NCBI GenBank assembly: GCA_018296165.2
Contig: JACKQL020000140.1
Span: 42,545-106,544 of the forward strand
DNA: 64,000 nt
Direction of reading: 5' to 3'
Source of the DNA: Termitomyces sp. T153
Taxonomy: Eukaryota; Basidiomycota; Agaricomycetes; Agaricales; Lyophyllaceae
Shown: positions 1-11,294 of the stretch, in pieces
Layout of the letters: the number at the start of each line of letters is the position of its first letter
How positions within the stretch are numbered: position 1 is the first letter of the stretch
Made by a program: the position numbers and the translations under genes
The notes under the pieces: model-generated
What the model was told of the DNA's origin: nothing
Database searches by the model: none
What the model saw: only the letters and a program-made list of their open reading frames with translations

Positions 1-2478
1 ATGCCACGCCGTTAAATTGGCCCTAAAGATAGATTAGAAAGGAAGAAAGGGCAAATCTACAACTAACCTATCACTGCCTTCCCTAGAATCGGAATTGACA
101 AAAACAATAGCAGCAGAAGTGCCAATGGCCATGTTACCCGCTCTTGCAACGTTGAAGTCATCAAATATCCATGACACGGTTGTGCGGTCTTTTCGCGCGC
201 GTGCCTGGAGTGCTTCATAAGGCTGAAAAAAGTCCAATTGATCTTATAATGACGAAATGCTTGTTCTCGTTGAATGACGTACCGAGATCAAGTATGTGAA
301 ATTCGCTGTTCTGGAAACGCATAAATATCTATGTATCACTTGAAACTGCATTTGTGCTCACCCACTCCCTCCACCCATTGCCAAGATGCCGTCATTGCCA
401 GTTTGATCTCTAAATGCATTGGGGCCAGCCTCACGTGCGGGTCCAGCATCACTACCAGCCAGGAAAATACTTCTGGGACGTTTCAAAGGTAGAGCATCAT
501 TCTCATTCTTCAGAAGGACCGTGCTTGCAGCACCGATTTCTCGCACTATCTTGAAGTGATCATCTTGAACGTCGATATGTTCATTTGTCGCTAGGTCGCC
601 GGGGTTGTTTGCATTGAAGTTGACAACTGGGAATGACGAAGAATCCTGGTGAAGAAAGTACCATCCAGCCAAAACGCGGGTCTGAGGGAGATTACCTATC
701 ATGTTCATATAGAGGAGAGAGCCACATACCGCCATATCTTTCAGGCGATCCTCGGAAATCATTCGATTTTGGACAGCGGCTGTCAAATTAGTACCAAAGA
801 AGGATCCTGGTCCCACACCAATATTTCCAGGCATTGTCATCTGCGGAAAATGTCAACAGACCTCATCAAGAGTCCAGGAATGAGAACAACATCAAGACCG
901 TCTACAGCAGAAAGCGTAGAGTGTGTCCTGGATTCCTTGTTGTAAATTTTGTGCAAGAATGAAAGTCAAAAGACATACGCTCCCCAGTCAGACACGACAA
1001 CTTAAATTTCGGTTATCACGAGCTTATACACACTGGGAGACTTACGTACACCCTTGAAAACCAAATTCGCTTTTGAGAATATCATTGAGAGTTTTGTTGT
1101 TTTCACAAGCATACGTTCCATTGATCTGATCTACAAAGACAATAGGTTTTACATTTTCTTCGAAATCTAATTCACCTACTGTAGCTGCACATGACACTTG
1201 CTGCGCCTGCCATTACACTTCGCAAAAATGGTTGTGCATAGATCTCGTGTTGAGTCCGGTCGTCGACATTTGAAGAGGAAGTCATTCGATTATGTTCTTG
1301 CTCACTTTGAAGAGATAATATAAACAAATTTTAAGTACCATTCACATTCCAACGGGGACTCACTTGTCGATGAAATGTTTTGCACAAGCTTGTACTCCAC
1401 CTTGTTGCATGCCAAGGATTGTCTCGTATGCAGCTGACAGCCGCGTCAGTAGACGACTCGGATGTGCATATAGATGTTCCTCTCACCTTCGCCAGCTAGG
1501 AAAGGGTCTTCACCGAATCCTTCAAAGTTCCGACCACCTTCCGCGACTCGTGCTAGATTCATCATCGGACCTAGAGCAACATTTACCCCTTTCCCGACAT
1601 GTTCCAATCCCATGTAGAGGCCACGAAGGCGGATGAGGGATCGATTAAACCTGATCAATTGGTAAGATCAAGAAGTTCTCTATACACCTTTCCATATGTT
1701 TGTCACACACGTTGCTGCTGTATTGATGCCAGTGGGAAACGCGGTTACAAAATCAGCGAGACGGACACCGAGAGGTGAATCCTGAAATAAAGTAAGATCA
1801 ACGACACTGGGAAGCCAGAAGGCACGAAGCCTACCTCTAAACAGAGTCCAGGCCAACCACGGCCAGTAACTGGTTCGACAGGAGGGATATTCCCCTGTAG
1901 TGCCATTTGCGAATTGTAAATGATCAACAAAGAAGGAAACACTTGCGACGCATCGACCAGGGCGCCCAGTTGACTGTACACCAGTCACAACACTAGCAAG
2001 TTCATCGAGACTGAATCCCGCAATCTGAAAACATCACGATTGAGAATATTCATCGGCGGAAAGTATGTCTCTTTGTAACCTTGGCTTTGGCTTTGGAATG
2101 TGCAGACGACCAAGCAGGGGCGAAGTCCGGAACGATCTCGGTCGAGTCCTGAGTCGATGGCGGATGCTTAGGGTCAGTCGCAGGGAAAAGACCAGCAATC
2201 GGGCTCTGAGAAGGAGCCGCAGAGGCTATCACCGAGCTTTGAATGACGCTCGAAGGTGCTAGGTTGGAGACAGCTGTCCGGGACTGAAGTGACACCTGGG
2301 AGGTAGAGTGACCTAGTAATGTGGAAACCCCTTGTCTCCCCGAGCTTACAACCGATGAAAAGGAGGCAGACGAAGCAGAAATAGGCGCAGAGGAATCTAG
2401 GCTAGATGACAAGGGTCCAATCCCGCTAGCTTCCAAAAGCAGACCCAAGATCACAAAACCAAGAAAATGACAAAACAT
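1..2478 (-). CDS. GH3 beta-glucosidase, first of a tandem pair, 3' part beyond left edge
   Basis: Secreted glycoside hydrolase family 3 enzyme expected to remove terminal beta-glucose from cello-oligosaccharides or glucosides outside the cell. The chosen ATG (2478-2476) begins a hydrophobic signal peptide ([17 protein letters not shown]). A Ser/Ala-rich linker follows to about residue 100, then [36 protein letters not shown] and [14 protein letters not shown]. The nucleophile motif VVSDWG has its Asp codon at 987-989. Exons join cleanly over GT-AG introns; for example LAGE is joined to [13 protein letters not shown] by removing about 50 bp near 1435-1485. The last intron ends just before R-A-N-L-T-A-W-H at positions 1-23, so the reading frame is open at the edge and the fibronectin-III-like end lies outside. 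No disabling change was seen. It is a paralogue of the next gene, in the same orientation. Confidence 0.9.
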
Positions 2479-2507
2479 TGGAGGGCTTCTCTGGTCAAGC
2501 TGAACAC

Positions 2508-2515
2508 TTATATAG
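2508..2515 (-). promoter_or_regulatory. TATA-like box of the first GH3 gene
   Basis: On the minus strand the sequence reads CTATATAA, about 30 nt upstream of the chosen ATG at 2478. The 5' UTR would therefore be very short. The position supports MFCH as the start rather than the methionine 34 codons upstream, which would lie above the TATA box. Confidence 0.4.
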
Positions 2516-3232
2516 ACCCAAAATTGCTTTACATAGAAAATAAATCCCATAGCTTTCAGGTCAGATGAACGCGGTAGCATGCGTCCTCACCATCCCATGA
2601 TATTTCTATGAGGACCGCTCAGCCAACGCCTCTGTGGATGCTGGCTTCTCTGGGTCACTGTGGGTAAATACTCAGTGATCTTTACGTGCATTCGTGCCAC
2701 AATCCTCGTGGGAGAACGTATTAGGGTGTTGCAGGCCTTGTGCAGGCCAGCTTCTATAGCATGAAAATAGGACAAATTGCTTCGTCCCTTTGAAAACGGC
2801 ATCATCATGTGAGCTACGTGCGGAGATAGACGCGTAGAAGAAGGTTGTTCATTGCTTTGACTCGGAGAGCTACTTACGAAATACTGCGTGTCCGTGTGCA
2901 AAGAGAGGGTCCTGACAATGGTGAGAACGAAAGGATGTTTGCTGTCGGAGCTGTTTCTTTCAAGCTCCGTTTGTCTTGCAGACCTTGTCACGCGGTCTTT
3001 CAAAGCTAGGCCGCAACACAGTAGTTACTAATCCTGCAGAAATCGACTACATCTGAGCAAAAGACTCATTTTGAGTCTTCTATAATGCCTTTAAGATGTC
3101 AAGGTATAGAGGGATGCAATAGTTCAGTATGCGAGTAAGGGATATCTGATTCATATCCCTTCAAAAATGCAGAAAAGTTGGTAATCAGGAAAATACCCTA
3201 TACCGGCAGGGAGGACTGAAAGGGCGGGTATT
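2516..3232. other. intergenic region between the two GH3 genes
   Basis: About 700 bp separate the stop of the second GH3 gene (3235-3233) from the promoter of the first. The minus-strand open frame at 2587-3003 resembles no family I know and lacks gene-like splice structure, so I treat it as chance. The stretch probably holds the terminator of one gene and the promoter of the next. Confidence 0.5.
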
Positions 3233-6200
3233 TTAAGAGCGCCTTGTGCCAGGAATGGTTCCGTCCAGACGACCATCCCTGCTACTCGCTCCGACCGTGA
3301 ACGAGATTGTGCCATTGGGCCGACGCCAGCCTTGGGCGTCGACATCCCAAATTGACAAGTCATATCGCGAGAGGTTGATAATGGCGGTCTTCGTCTCTCC
3401 AGGTTGCAATTCGATGTTTGTGAACCCTCTTAGAATGGAAGGCGGCTCACCCGAGGATGCTGGCATGTGGAGGTATAGTTGTGGGATGTCGCCGCCATAC
3501 CGGGAACCAGTATTGGTAACAGAGAAGGTGACGGAGTAAGCGGGCCTATGGAGCCTGGTAAAGGATTTAAATATATGCATCAGCAAAGTTATGCAGCTTC
3601 ACATGCAAATGTCAAGAGACATACCAAAGAGCGGTCGAAGATCCCTGTCCAATTGGTGACGCTTTCCCAGCATTCCAAGCGCTTATCAATCCAGATTGCG
3701 TGTTGTCAGGCCCATGAATCGCCGATATCTTGAGATTGCTATAGGCAAACGTGGTGTAACTCAGTCCGAAGCCAAATTCAAAGCGAGGTGTGATGTTTCT
3801 CTGTAAACATCGCGTCAAGCGATAATCAAACAAAAAAATCTTAAAGAACATACAGCGTCGAAGTGACGGTAGTCAATTTCCAAACTAAATCAAATACTCT
3901 CAACATTGGATATCGAGACACAAGACGATGCTTACCCCTCAGTGTAAGGAATATTAAGGATATCTGCGGGTTGTCCACCCGTCACGAGTTGGGCGGGATA
4001 ATCAGAAGCTTGCTTGGCAATGGTATATGGGAGTCTGCCGGAAGGATTCCAGTCACCATAGAGGACATCTGTGATTGCATTTCCTGTCTCTTCTCCAGCT
4101 GCACCGGCCCAAAGAACCTAAGCATAACTCAATCAGGCTACACGTGAGAGTATACACAGCTACGTACGGCGGTAACGTTGGGATGCTCAATCCAGGGCTC
4201 AATGATGAGGGGGCCCACGCTGTGCACGACGACGATCGTATTCTTGTTCTGAGCGGCAACAGCATTAACGAGATTGTCTCCCCCATGCCAGGCCGTCAAA
4301 TTCTTCCTGCAGAGAATTTTCAATCCCATCTACGTTGATTCAGGTTCAAATCATGTATACACACCGATCTCCTTCATTTCCGTCGACAGTGATGTATTCC
4401 TCACCAGAATCAGAGTTGATGAAGACGATGGCGGCAGATCTACCAATGGCCATGTTACCGGCCCTCGGAAGGTTGAAATCGTCCAATATCCAAGAGATGC
4501 TGGTCCTGTCCTGGCGAGCGCGAGCCTGTATGGCTTCCAGAGGCTATCAAAGCGATCGTCAGCCAAATCTTACAACTCATGCATGAAACAACTCACTGTA
4601 ATGAGGTACGTGAAATTAGATGTGCCAGAACCCCATCCCATAGCCAAAACGCCATCATTGCCTCCCTGATCAGAAAATTGATTGGGACCTATCTTACCAG
4701 GTCCGGCATCGCTGCCGACGAGGACCAAGCTCCTCGGCTTGTTCAGCGGTAGCGCGTTGTTAAGGTTCTTAAGGAGGACGACACTACCCGCACCTATTTC
4801 TCGCACGATTTTGTAATGGTCGTCTTGCACGTCCACATGTTCATTAGTTGTTTCGTCATCAGGACGGAAGGCATCGAAGTTAACTTTGGGGTACGAGGGG
4901 ACGTCCTGCTGGAGATAGTACCAGGCAGCAAGAATACGGATAGCTGGAGATAAAATTATAACTGGTCGCATCAAACCCGAAATCAATTACACACCCATGT
5001 CGTCGACTCGGGATTCTGGAATGGTGCCATTTTGGACGTAGGCAGTGAGATTAGGACCGAAGTAGCTCGTGCCGGAGTTGAAGGTGACATCACCTAGATC
5101 ATTGTCAGAGATTCTTTTCAGGAAACGAAAACGAGAATCACCGGGCATTGTCATCTGAGAGGAGAAATTGCTTAATCACATTTCGAGCGGGGAAACACTT
5201 GTAATCGACTTACATCTAATCCTGTAATAGCAGAGATGGTCGAGTGAGTGCTATTCACTTGTTAATACTTTGAGTCAAAGTCAGTCAAAGTGCAACTCAC
5301 GCTTGCCAGTCAGACATGATATCTGACAAGGTGTTTAACTCTATCAGTAATCCAACCAGCCCTAGGAATTGTGAACTTACATCCTTGGAATCCGTACTCT
5401 CGCTTGACGATATCATTCATGACCTTGTCATTCTCGCAGGCATATGTTCCGTTAACCAGATCTATGATGCACGCCAAGTTTAAAACGATCTAGATTTTCG
5501 AAGCTGAGCAACGTACTATAACTGCACATCATGCTCGCTACACCGGCCATGACGCTTTTCAGGAATGGATGAGTATAGATCTCGTGTTGAGTTCTATCAT
5601 CGACATCAGAGCTTTCCTGAGTGCGCTTATGCTCTTGTTCACTAACAAAGGCTCACATCAGAAATTCGGATCTAGAAGGAATCTACGTATATACGTACTT
5701 ATTGATAAGGTGCTTTGCACACGCCTGAACGCCTGCCGCTTGCATACCCAAGATTGTCTCATAGGCGGCCTCACCAGTCAGGAATGGGTCGGCACCAAAG
5801 CCTTCCCAGTTCCGCCCACCCTGTGCGATGCGTCCCATATTTATCATGGGTCCAAGAGCAACATTGACACCCTTGCTCTTGTGTTCTTGGCCCATGGCGT
5901 AACCCCGGGCACGGATGAGACGTCGATTAAAGCTGATAGATCATAGTATAGTCAATGTTAACGTTGTGATTAAGGTACTCACGTGGCCGCGGTGTTGATG
6001 CCCGTAGGAAACGAGGTAACGAAGTCTCCAAATCGAACACCTAGGGGTGAATCCTTTGACATACTACAGGTGAGCAGCGGAATGATCTAACAGACAATGT
6101 ATACCTCAAGACAGAGACCAGGCCAACCGCGTCCCGTGGTAGGCTCAATTGCAGGAATATTGCCCTGATCAAGAGATCAGATTCTTTGTCAAAAACGGAC

Positions 6201-7113
6201 ACAAAAGACGTACGACGCAGCGACCGTTCATCCAACCTACTCCGGTGGCCACGCTAACCTTCTCATCGAGAGTAAAATTGCTGATCTGTGGCAAAAATAT
6301 CAGAAGGAGGAATGTCCAAGCGATCTTCTATTCGGTAGAATGACGATTAATGTAAAGGATTTGAACGTTTGCGAGAACTTCTCCGGCTGCGGCATAACCT
6401 CTCGTATATGGCAAGTCAAGTGACAGAAGCTCGCGACTTTGAAAACACGCATAACACACGAGAAGTGTGGCGTGCGCGGTGCGAGATCGTTCAAGTTCGT
6501 GTGTAAAACGCACCTTGTCTTTAGCCTTAGCATAGGCCGCGGCCCAAGCCGGTGCGAAGTCCGGGATTAAAGGAGAGTTGACCTGAAGTAACGTGGTCAA
6601 TATCACTAGAATAAATTCCATGGTCGTACGTACTGATGGTGGACTGTTAGGATCAGTTGCTGGGAATACACCAGGAACAGAGCTTTGCGAGGGAGTAGGG
6701 AATGGAGTGAACGTGTTAGAAGAGATGGAAACAGTGCTTATGGAAGACAAAGTTGAAGGAGAGGATGTTGTTGTTGCTTTTGTCGTTGGAATGGCTGCAG
6801 AAGATATCGGCACTGAAACTGAAGCACTTATAGCTGATGTCGAAGATCTGGGAATCGAGACAGAAGAGACGGGGACTACAGAACTGGGGACTGAGGCGGA
6901 AGAAACAGGAATTGGAGAGCTTATGAAAGATTTAGTCAGGGAAGAAGTAGTTAAAGCAGAGCTCTCGGACACGAGAGACGACCCAGTCGAGGTTGAAACC
7001 ACAGCAGTCGAGACGGCCGACGCAGAGGACGTTGCACTGACCGACTCGGAGGCTGCACTCACAAAGGAAACGAGGATGAAAAGTCCTTTTAAGAGCCCGT
7101 TCGAGGCGACCAT
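3233..7113 (-). CDS. GH3 beta-glucosidase, complete, with Ser/Thr-rich N-terminal linker
   Basis: Complete family 3 glycoside hydrolase, likely secreted. The ATG at 7113-7111 opens a signal peptide ([20 protein letters not shown]), followed by a Ser/Thr/Val-rich linker of roughly 130 residues. After an intron at 6633-6583 come [62 protein letters not shown] and [13 protein letters not shown]. The nucleophile motif is IMSDWQ (Asp codon 5309-5311). The second domain has [21 protein letters not shown] and [12 protein letters not shown]; the Glu pair at 4088-4093 is the likely acid/base. The C-terminus is the fibronectin-III-like domain, with [17 protein letters not shown] and SIWDVDAQ, ending at the TAA at 3235-3233. 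There are about a dozen or more ~50-bp introns. The linker is longer than in the neighbouring copy; the pair looks like an old tandem duplication. The substrate cannot be fixed from sequence. Confidence 0.93.
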
Positions 7114-7600
7114 GGAGTTTAGCTTTGAAGGGAGTGTACACAACGAAATAATCGATCGTCAGCTACTTAAAGTAAATTCAGAGTTTGCATGGACAGGGGA
7201 CGAAACCGATCGCGAATGCTTATGTAATATCCATGTTCATGTCTGATTAATGATTGCCGAATCACAGGGCCGGGAGCTCGGTTTAGCTGCGACTATTTCT
7301 GTGCGACTTGTCACAAGACGTGTTCCACTGCCGTTGAGGGTCTCCACAACCCTATGCGGATAACAGACCTCTCTCCTAGAAAACATCCCACGACAAGGGT
7401 AATGTCTAGCCTTGAATCACTTAATCGGCACCAGTGACTTGTTTTCTTTTCAAGTATTCCGAACCCACCAAACACGCACGCTTCAAGCCATGTATGTGAC
7501 CAGAGCCACACGACGTTCTGATTATGATACGCACTAGCACTACGTTAAAAAAAAATGACGGATCTTATGCCCAGGTGACTGAGCAGGTGATTATGGAATC
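7114..7600. other. upstream region of the second GH3 gene
   Basis: No recognisable gene. The stretch should contain the promoter of the minus-strand GH3 gene starting at 7113. The short open frames here have no splice or family support. Confidence 0.4.
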
Positions 7601-8714
7601 CTACGGAAATCGCCTCTTTAGGTCCGTAATTACGGAAAATTTATGCATGAGGAAAATATCCGAGTGGACGCTATCATTGCGCTTCTCGTCAGAAGTGTCA
7701 GAAGGCCCTCTAACATAATATGTACATACAATTTGGCCTACAACCGCTTGTTCATCCACAACCAGGAGGTAAATTCTTTTCCACACACCGAAGTCCGTGT
7801 ATTTTTGTCCATTGATGGACGTGATTTCTATCTCCATTCTACACAAATAACTGGTATCGTCTTCTGGGCCGGCCCGAATTGTGAGTGCATAACAGAATGT
7901 AAGATGTAGGTAAGTGTAAGTTCTGTGAAAGACCACGTATCTTTAAAGAAAATATCAAGCCTCTGATTGGGAGTTCTCATCGGCAATTTGAAGGTCAAAA
8001 CGAGTACGTCTTCTCTTGAAGTTGATATATCGGATATCCCATCGAACTTCATATGGTACGGCGCAACATCTTTCGGGATACATCCACGGTGCAATGTATG
8101 GTGAACGTTACAGAGTCTAACTTGGTAGGCCGGTAGATCTTTCACTAGTATAGCCTTGTGAATGTTGTCGCACACACTGGCATCATTATCTTGCAACGTC
8201 GTAAGGTTTTTAGCAAAACCTTTTTGTTGGCTCAGCCAAGCCCCCTTCTCTGGGTGCTATGTAAATATGAACACTCTTTGACCAAAATTGCATCCATCTC
8301 TCTCCAAGTTTGACATATGTAAGGAATTTTACACTTATAGACTACATTTGTTGATAGTTCCAAGCTTCCCTAGAATGTTCTTGATGAGATGTTCAGTTTC
8401 TAAACTGTTAACAATTCGTTTCAAGATTATCGATTGCGCTTTCGTGCACACTATCTCTTTATTCGTGTATATCCTTGACCACTGCCCCTCGAACACTAAT
8501 CTTGCATCAATAGTTACTTGCCACTCGATCAACTAAGCACAAGTCTCATCAGGAATGCTTGGCAGTTCATTGCACTCCTCACACTTGCTATCGCTTTCAA
8601 CTCCTCTACATCGTTCTTGATTGACTCGTATGGGATACAGACCAACTCTGGCGCCACCGTCACTGGGGGAAGTGTCCTGATAGCCAAAAGTGTCGGGTGT
8701 GTCTCAAAGCACAA
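7601..8714 (-). other. possible hypothetical protein gene, split, unrecognised
   Basis: Four minus-strand open stretches follow one another (8714-8529, 8532-8335, 8196-7828 and 7936-7601), with amino-acid compositions that look protein-like, for example RLDIFFKDTWSFTELTLTY and TDFGVWKRIYLLVVDEQ. I could not build one convincing splice model through them and recognise no domain. They may be exons of a real or decaying gene, or coincidence. The product is unknown. Confidence 0.25.
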
Positions 8715-8841
8715 TGTGATATCTACATCGTGTATGTATGTAGACGGAACCCGGGCCCTTGGATATAGGGGTTGGTCGAAGAAGAGAGAACATTATGATC
8801 ATTGCGATCGCATTCAAGATGCCAGTACATCGTCAGATTAA

Positions 8842-9906
8842 CGATTTGGATTCTCTTCGAACTGTTGCTTTACATGTTCAAGTCCTTATAAATTGGTCGG
8901 TTTCTATAAATTGACAGTAATCGTAATTGTTCATGAATGGAACACTTCTTTCATGAGGTTGAACGATACTTAGACCCAGTGATATCGATAGCTGCATAAA
9001 TCATGAACGATGCACAATACTCGATTTACCCAGTCACATAGGCAGTAAATGGAAGCGTGGTATGAGCAATATATCAATGTGGACGAGCAGACAACTGCAG
9101 AAATGTATATCTCAAATACGTAGAATGTTCTGTAGAAAGAGACAGATAGATCCACAATGGTGAGATTCTTTGACACACATGCAGATGTGGGATGTGGCAA
9201 AAGTGTAAGAACCGTTTTATGATAGGCGTATATACGTACTTGGTATGCTCTAAGCTCTGGCCCATAACATGTATACCACCTTGATATACTCTTGGAATCA
9301 TCAAACTTCGTACGTACAACGTCTGCGGAGAACGAGGATCAGTAAGGAGAACTTATCATCAGCCATGAACCGTATCGTACACAGCGTCATCAGTCACTAC
9401 TGAACTCCTCTAGTATTCGATCTCGGTGGGAGGCGTGTCAATGGGTGGAGAGGGATTCGGAACACACACCTCTCATCTGCTTATCGAATTCCAGACTACT
9501 GAAGCTACGTTTCGACCGAATCTGCAGGAGGTATCTTACGTAAGAAATGGAGGTCATCTCGTTTTTCATCTACCTCCCTTGAAAATTTTTGCGTGGCGTC
9601 AAGGATATTTCAAGGATATTGGCCGGGAGAAATCCTCTGGCGTATAATGGCAGCGTCGTGGCAGACGACTCAACTGAGGAGTTTCAAGCTGGACGGTTTC
9701 AGTAGCCTCAAGTCAAAACACGGATCCGATGTTACACAGTCACGGTAATGAAGACACGATTGTGACTCGCGAACTTATGTATCACGAGGCGTTACTTCTC
9801 CAAGCCGTGGACATGACTCTCCGATGACGCAAACGACGCAGAACGCGTCATAGGAAATGTTCTACATATCATCGACTCATCATACAGCTATATGATGTAA
9901 ACGTTG
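8842..9906. other. intergenic region, no supported gene
   Basis: About 1 kb without a convincing gene. A weak minus-strand similarity to the exon before the QACAKH motif of the GH3 genes occurs near 9319-9240, followed by the same donor-like GTACGTATATACG string, but it is too short to claim. The right end is probably the promoter of the small gene starting at 10020. Confidence 0.4.
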
Positions 9907-9914
9907 TATAAAAA
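9907..9914 (+). promoter_or_regulatory. TATA box of the 69-codon gene
   Basis: TATAAAAA lies 106 nt upstream of the ATG at 10020, in front of a pyrimidine- and CAA-rich leader ending CCACA-ATG. The spacing suits a fungal promoter. Confidence 0.5.
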
Positions 9915-10019
9915 CCCCCACATCGGATCCATTCGAAAGGTTATTTAGCCCCGGGCATCTCAGGTCTCCGAGTCATCATTCAACAAGTGTCACCTATTTT
10001 TATCATTCATCTAACCACA

Positions 10020-10356
10020 ATGGTCAGCTTTATGTTAGCTTTATGTTCTTCAGCGCTGTTGATCGTATTTCATACATGTGTCATCAACTCTATAGGGTTC
10101 TGTGTTTTCTGCGATAGGACGCGGAATCAGTTCCATAATCTCCGCAATCGCGAGTGTTTTCATGGCCATTGTCAATGCGATCACATCAGTGAGTTGTACC
10201 TTCAGAGTCCGTCTATAACTTCTCTCAAACTTTCTTTATCAGATAATTGTGACAATCTTTGATGTGATTGCAGACATTCTTTGCTGTCGATGCTGTGGGT
10301 CTCGTAGATCTGGACGCCGATATGGACGTAGGAGGCGTGGCGCCGCCGCTTATTAG
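10020..10356 (+). CDS. small hydrophobic protein with Cys/Arg-rich tail, three exons
   Basis: Proposed exons are 10020-10022, 10096-10188 and 10243-10356, giving 69 residues. Exon 2 encodes GSVFSAIGRGISSIISAIAS and continues in an Ile/Ala-rich, amphipathic or membrane-seeking helix. The 10189-10242 intron (GTGAGT..CAG) is clear and restores the frame to IIVTIFDVIADILCCRCC, followed by a basic tail rich in GRR and ending AAAY. I recall similar short fungal proteins of unknown function with an Ile-rich core and a CCRCC-Arg tail, but have not checked this. The first intron, directly after the ATG (GTCAGC..TATAG, 72 bp), is the least certain part; no other donor in this stretch gives an intron of plausible length in frame. 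It may associate with membranes or nucleic acid; the function is unknown. No disabling change is visible. Confidence 0.7.
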
Positions 10357-10430
10357 GATGGAGCATGGAGTGCTGAGCACAAAACCATACCATCGTATAG
10401 CATACCAAAAACCCACGTCACACGTTCTAT

Positions 10431-11294
10431 TCAGAGCATTAAGAGGGAAGGCACTTTTCCTGGCCAAAAGACATCACTCCCTTGTTTTCATTATATCAGC
10501 GCTCGTCATAAGCAAGCATCACTCTGGTCTCGAATTCTTGAATAATTCCAGATGAGTTTGCGCTGCTTCCTTGTTCACATGCGCACATCCATATGCAGTG
10601 GGAATTTCACATTCGGTCACTAACCAATGGTGCCCGCTATCACCAGTAAGAAAGACCCAGCCTCCATCAGCGTACGTACGGACAAGAACGTTGATATGGC
10701 CAGGCAGTGTCCTGGAGCGTCGATATTGTAGAGACTACCATCATATAAGTCAAGTGCGTGAGAGAATGGACCGACAGGGCTCCACCCCTCAGAGTCAAGA
10801 TAGGTTGCACGATCAATGGGGAGGAGATCAAAAACGTATGATGAGGTAGGATCAGATGGATATTCTGGGTTGAAGAGGGATGCAGCGCTAATACCAACAA
10901 GAAACTTTGCTCGACGGAAATAACTTCGTGTTGCCCACATGATCGAAATGACAATGTGAGGAGACAAACGACGTCGATGTCTGTCGAGGAAAGGCCGCCC
11001 TTTGCTAGAGATTCGACAAGATCCTGCCTGACCTCCAGTGAGAACTTGGTATTGGCATCGATAGTGTAAGCGCGCGGGGGGTAATTGTGCCAGTCTTTCC
11101 GTATATCAAGATCAAATAGAAATTTATCGCTTTTCGTTGTGTGTTGAACGAGAAACGAAAGGGATGGGGCATACAGAATTGTCTCTGATATTGTTGAGAT
11201 GGATGTACATCTTCAGAGGAAGGCCGATTATGCCTGATTCCAGGGGCGAAACGTAGCAGAAGGTCTAATCAGTGCTTGAAGGCGGGAGGTTCAT
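10431..11294 (-). pseudogene. metallo-beta-lactamase-fold hydrolase pseudogene
   Basis: The minus strand carries a full-length but broken MBL-fold hydrolase of the fungal type that starts with a short MNLPPSS-like leader. Conserved pieces in order: YVSPLESGIIGLPL, YAPSLSFLVQHTTKSDKFLFD, RKDWHNYPP, the metal-binding motif SHCHFDHVGNTK (10936-10959), RAKFLVG and PIGPF-like WSPVGPF, then APGH, LPGHINVLVRT and LTGDSGHHW. They lie in several frames. I count an in-frame TAG at 11267-11265, frameshifts near 11185, near 10960 (just before the SHCHFDH block), near 10920, near 10705 (between APGH and LPGH) and near 10530, and a TGA where family members have Trp (DER-stop-YNENKG). The ligand residues themselves remain. 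The neighbouring genes read through dozens of exons without error, so this looks like true decay rather than sequencing error. Confidence 0.8.

Noticed and set aside
6593..7246. Plus-strand 217-codon open frame rich in Glu/Val
   Set aside because: It is the mirror of the Ser/Thr-rich linker exon of the second GH3 gene; the minus-strand reading has signal peptide, splice sites and domain continuity.
9240..9319. Possible third GH3 gene fragment (QGG-like stretch before a GTACGTATATACG donor)
   Set aside because: Similarity covers only about 25 codons, at a level expected by chance, and no other GH3 block lies nearby.
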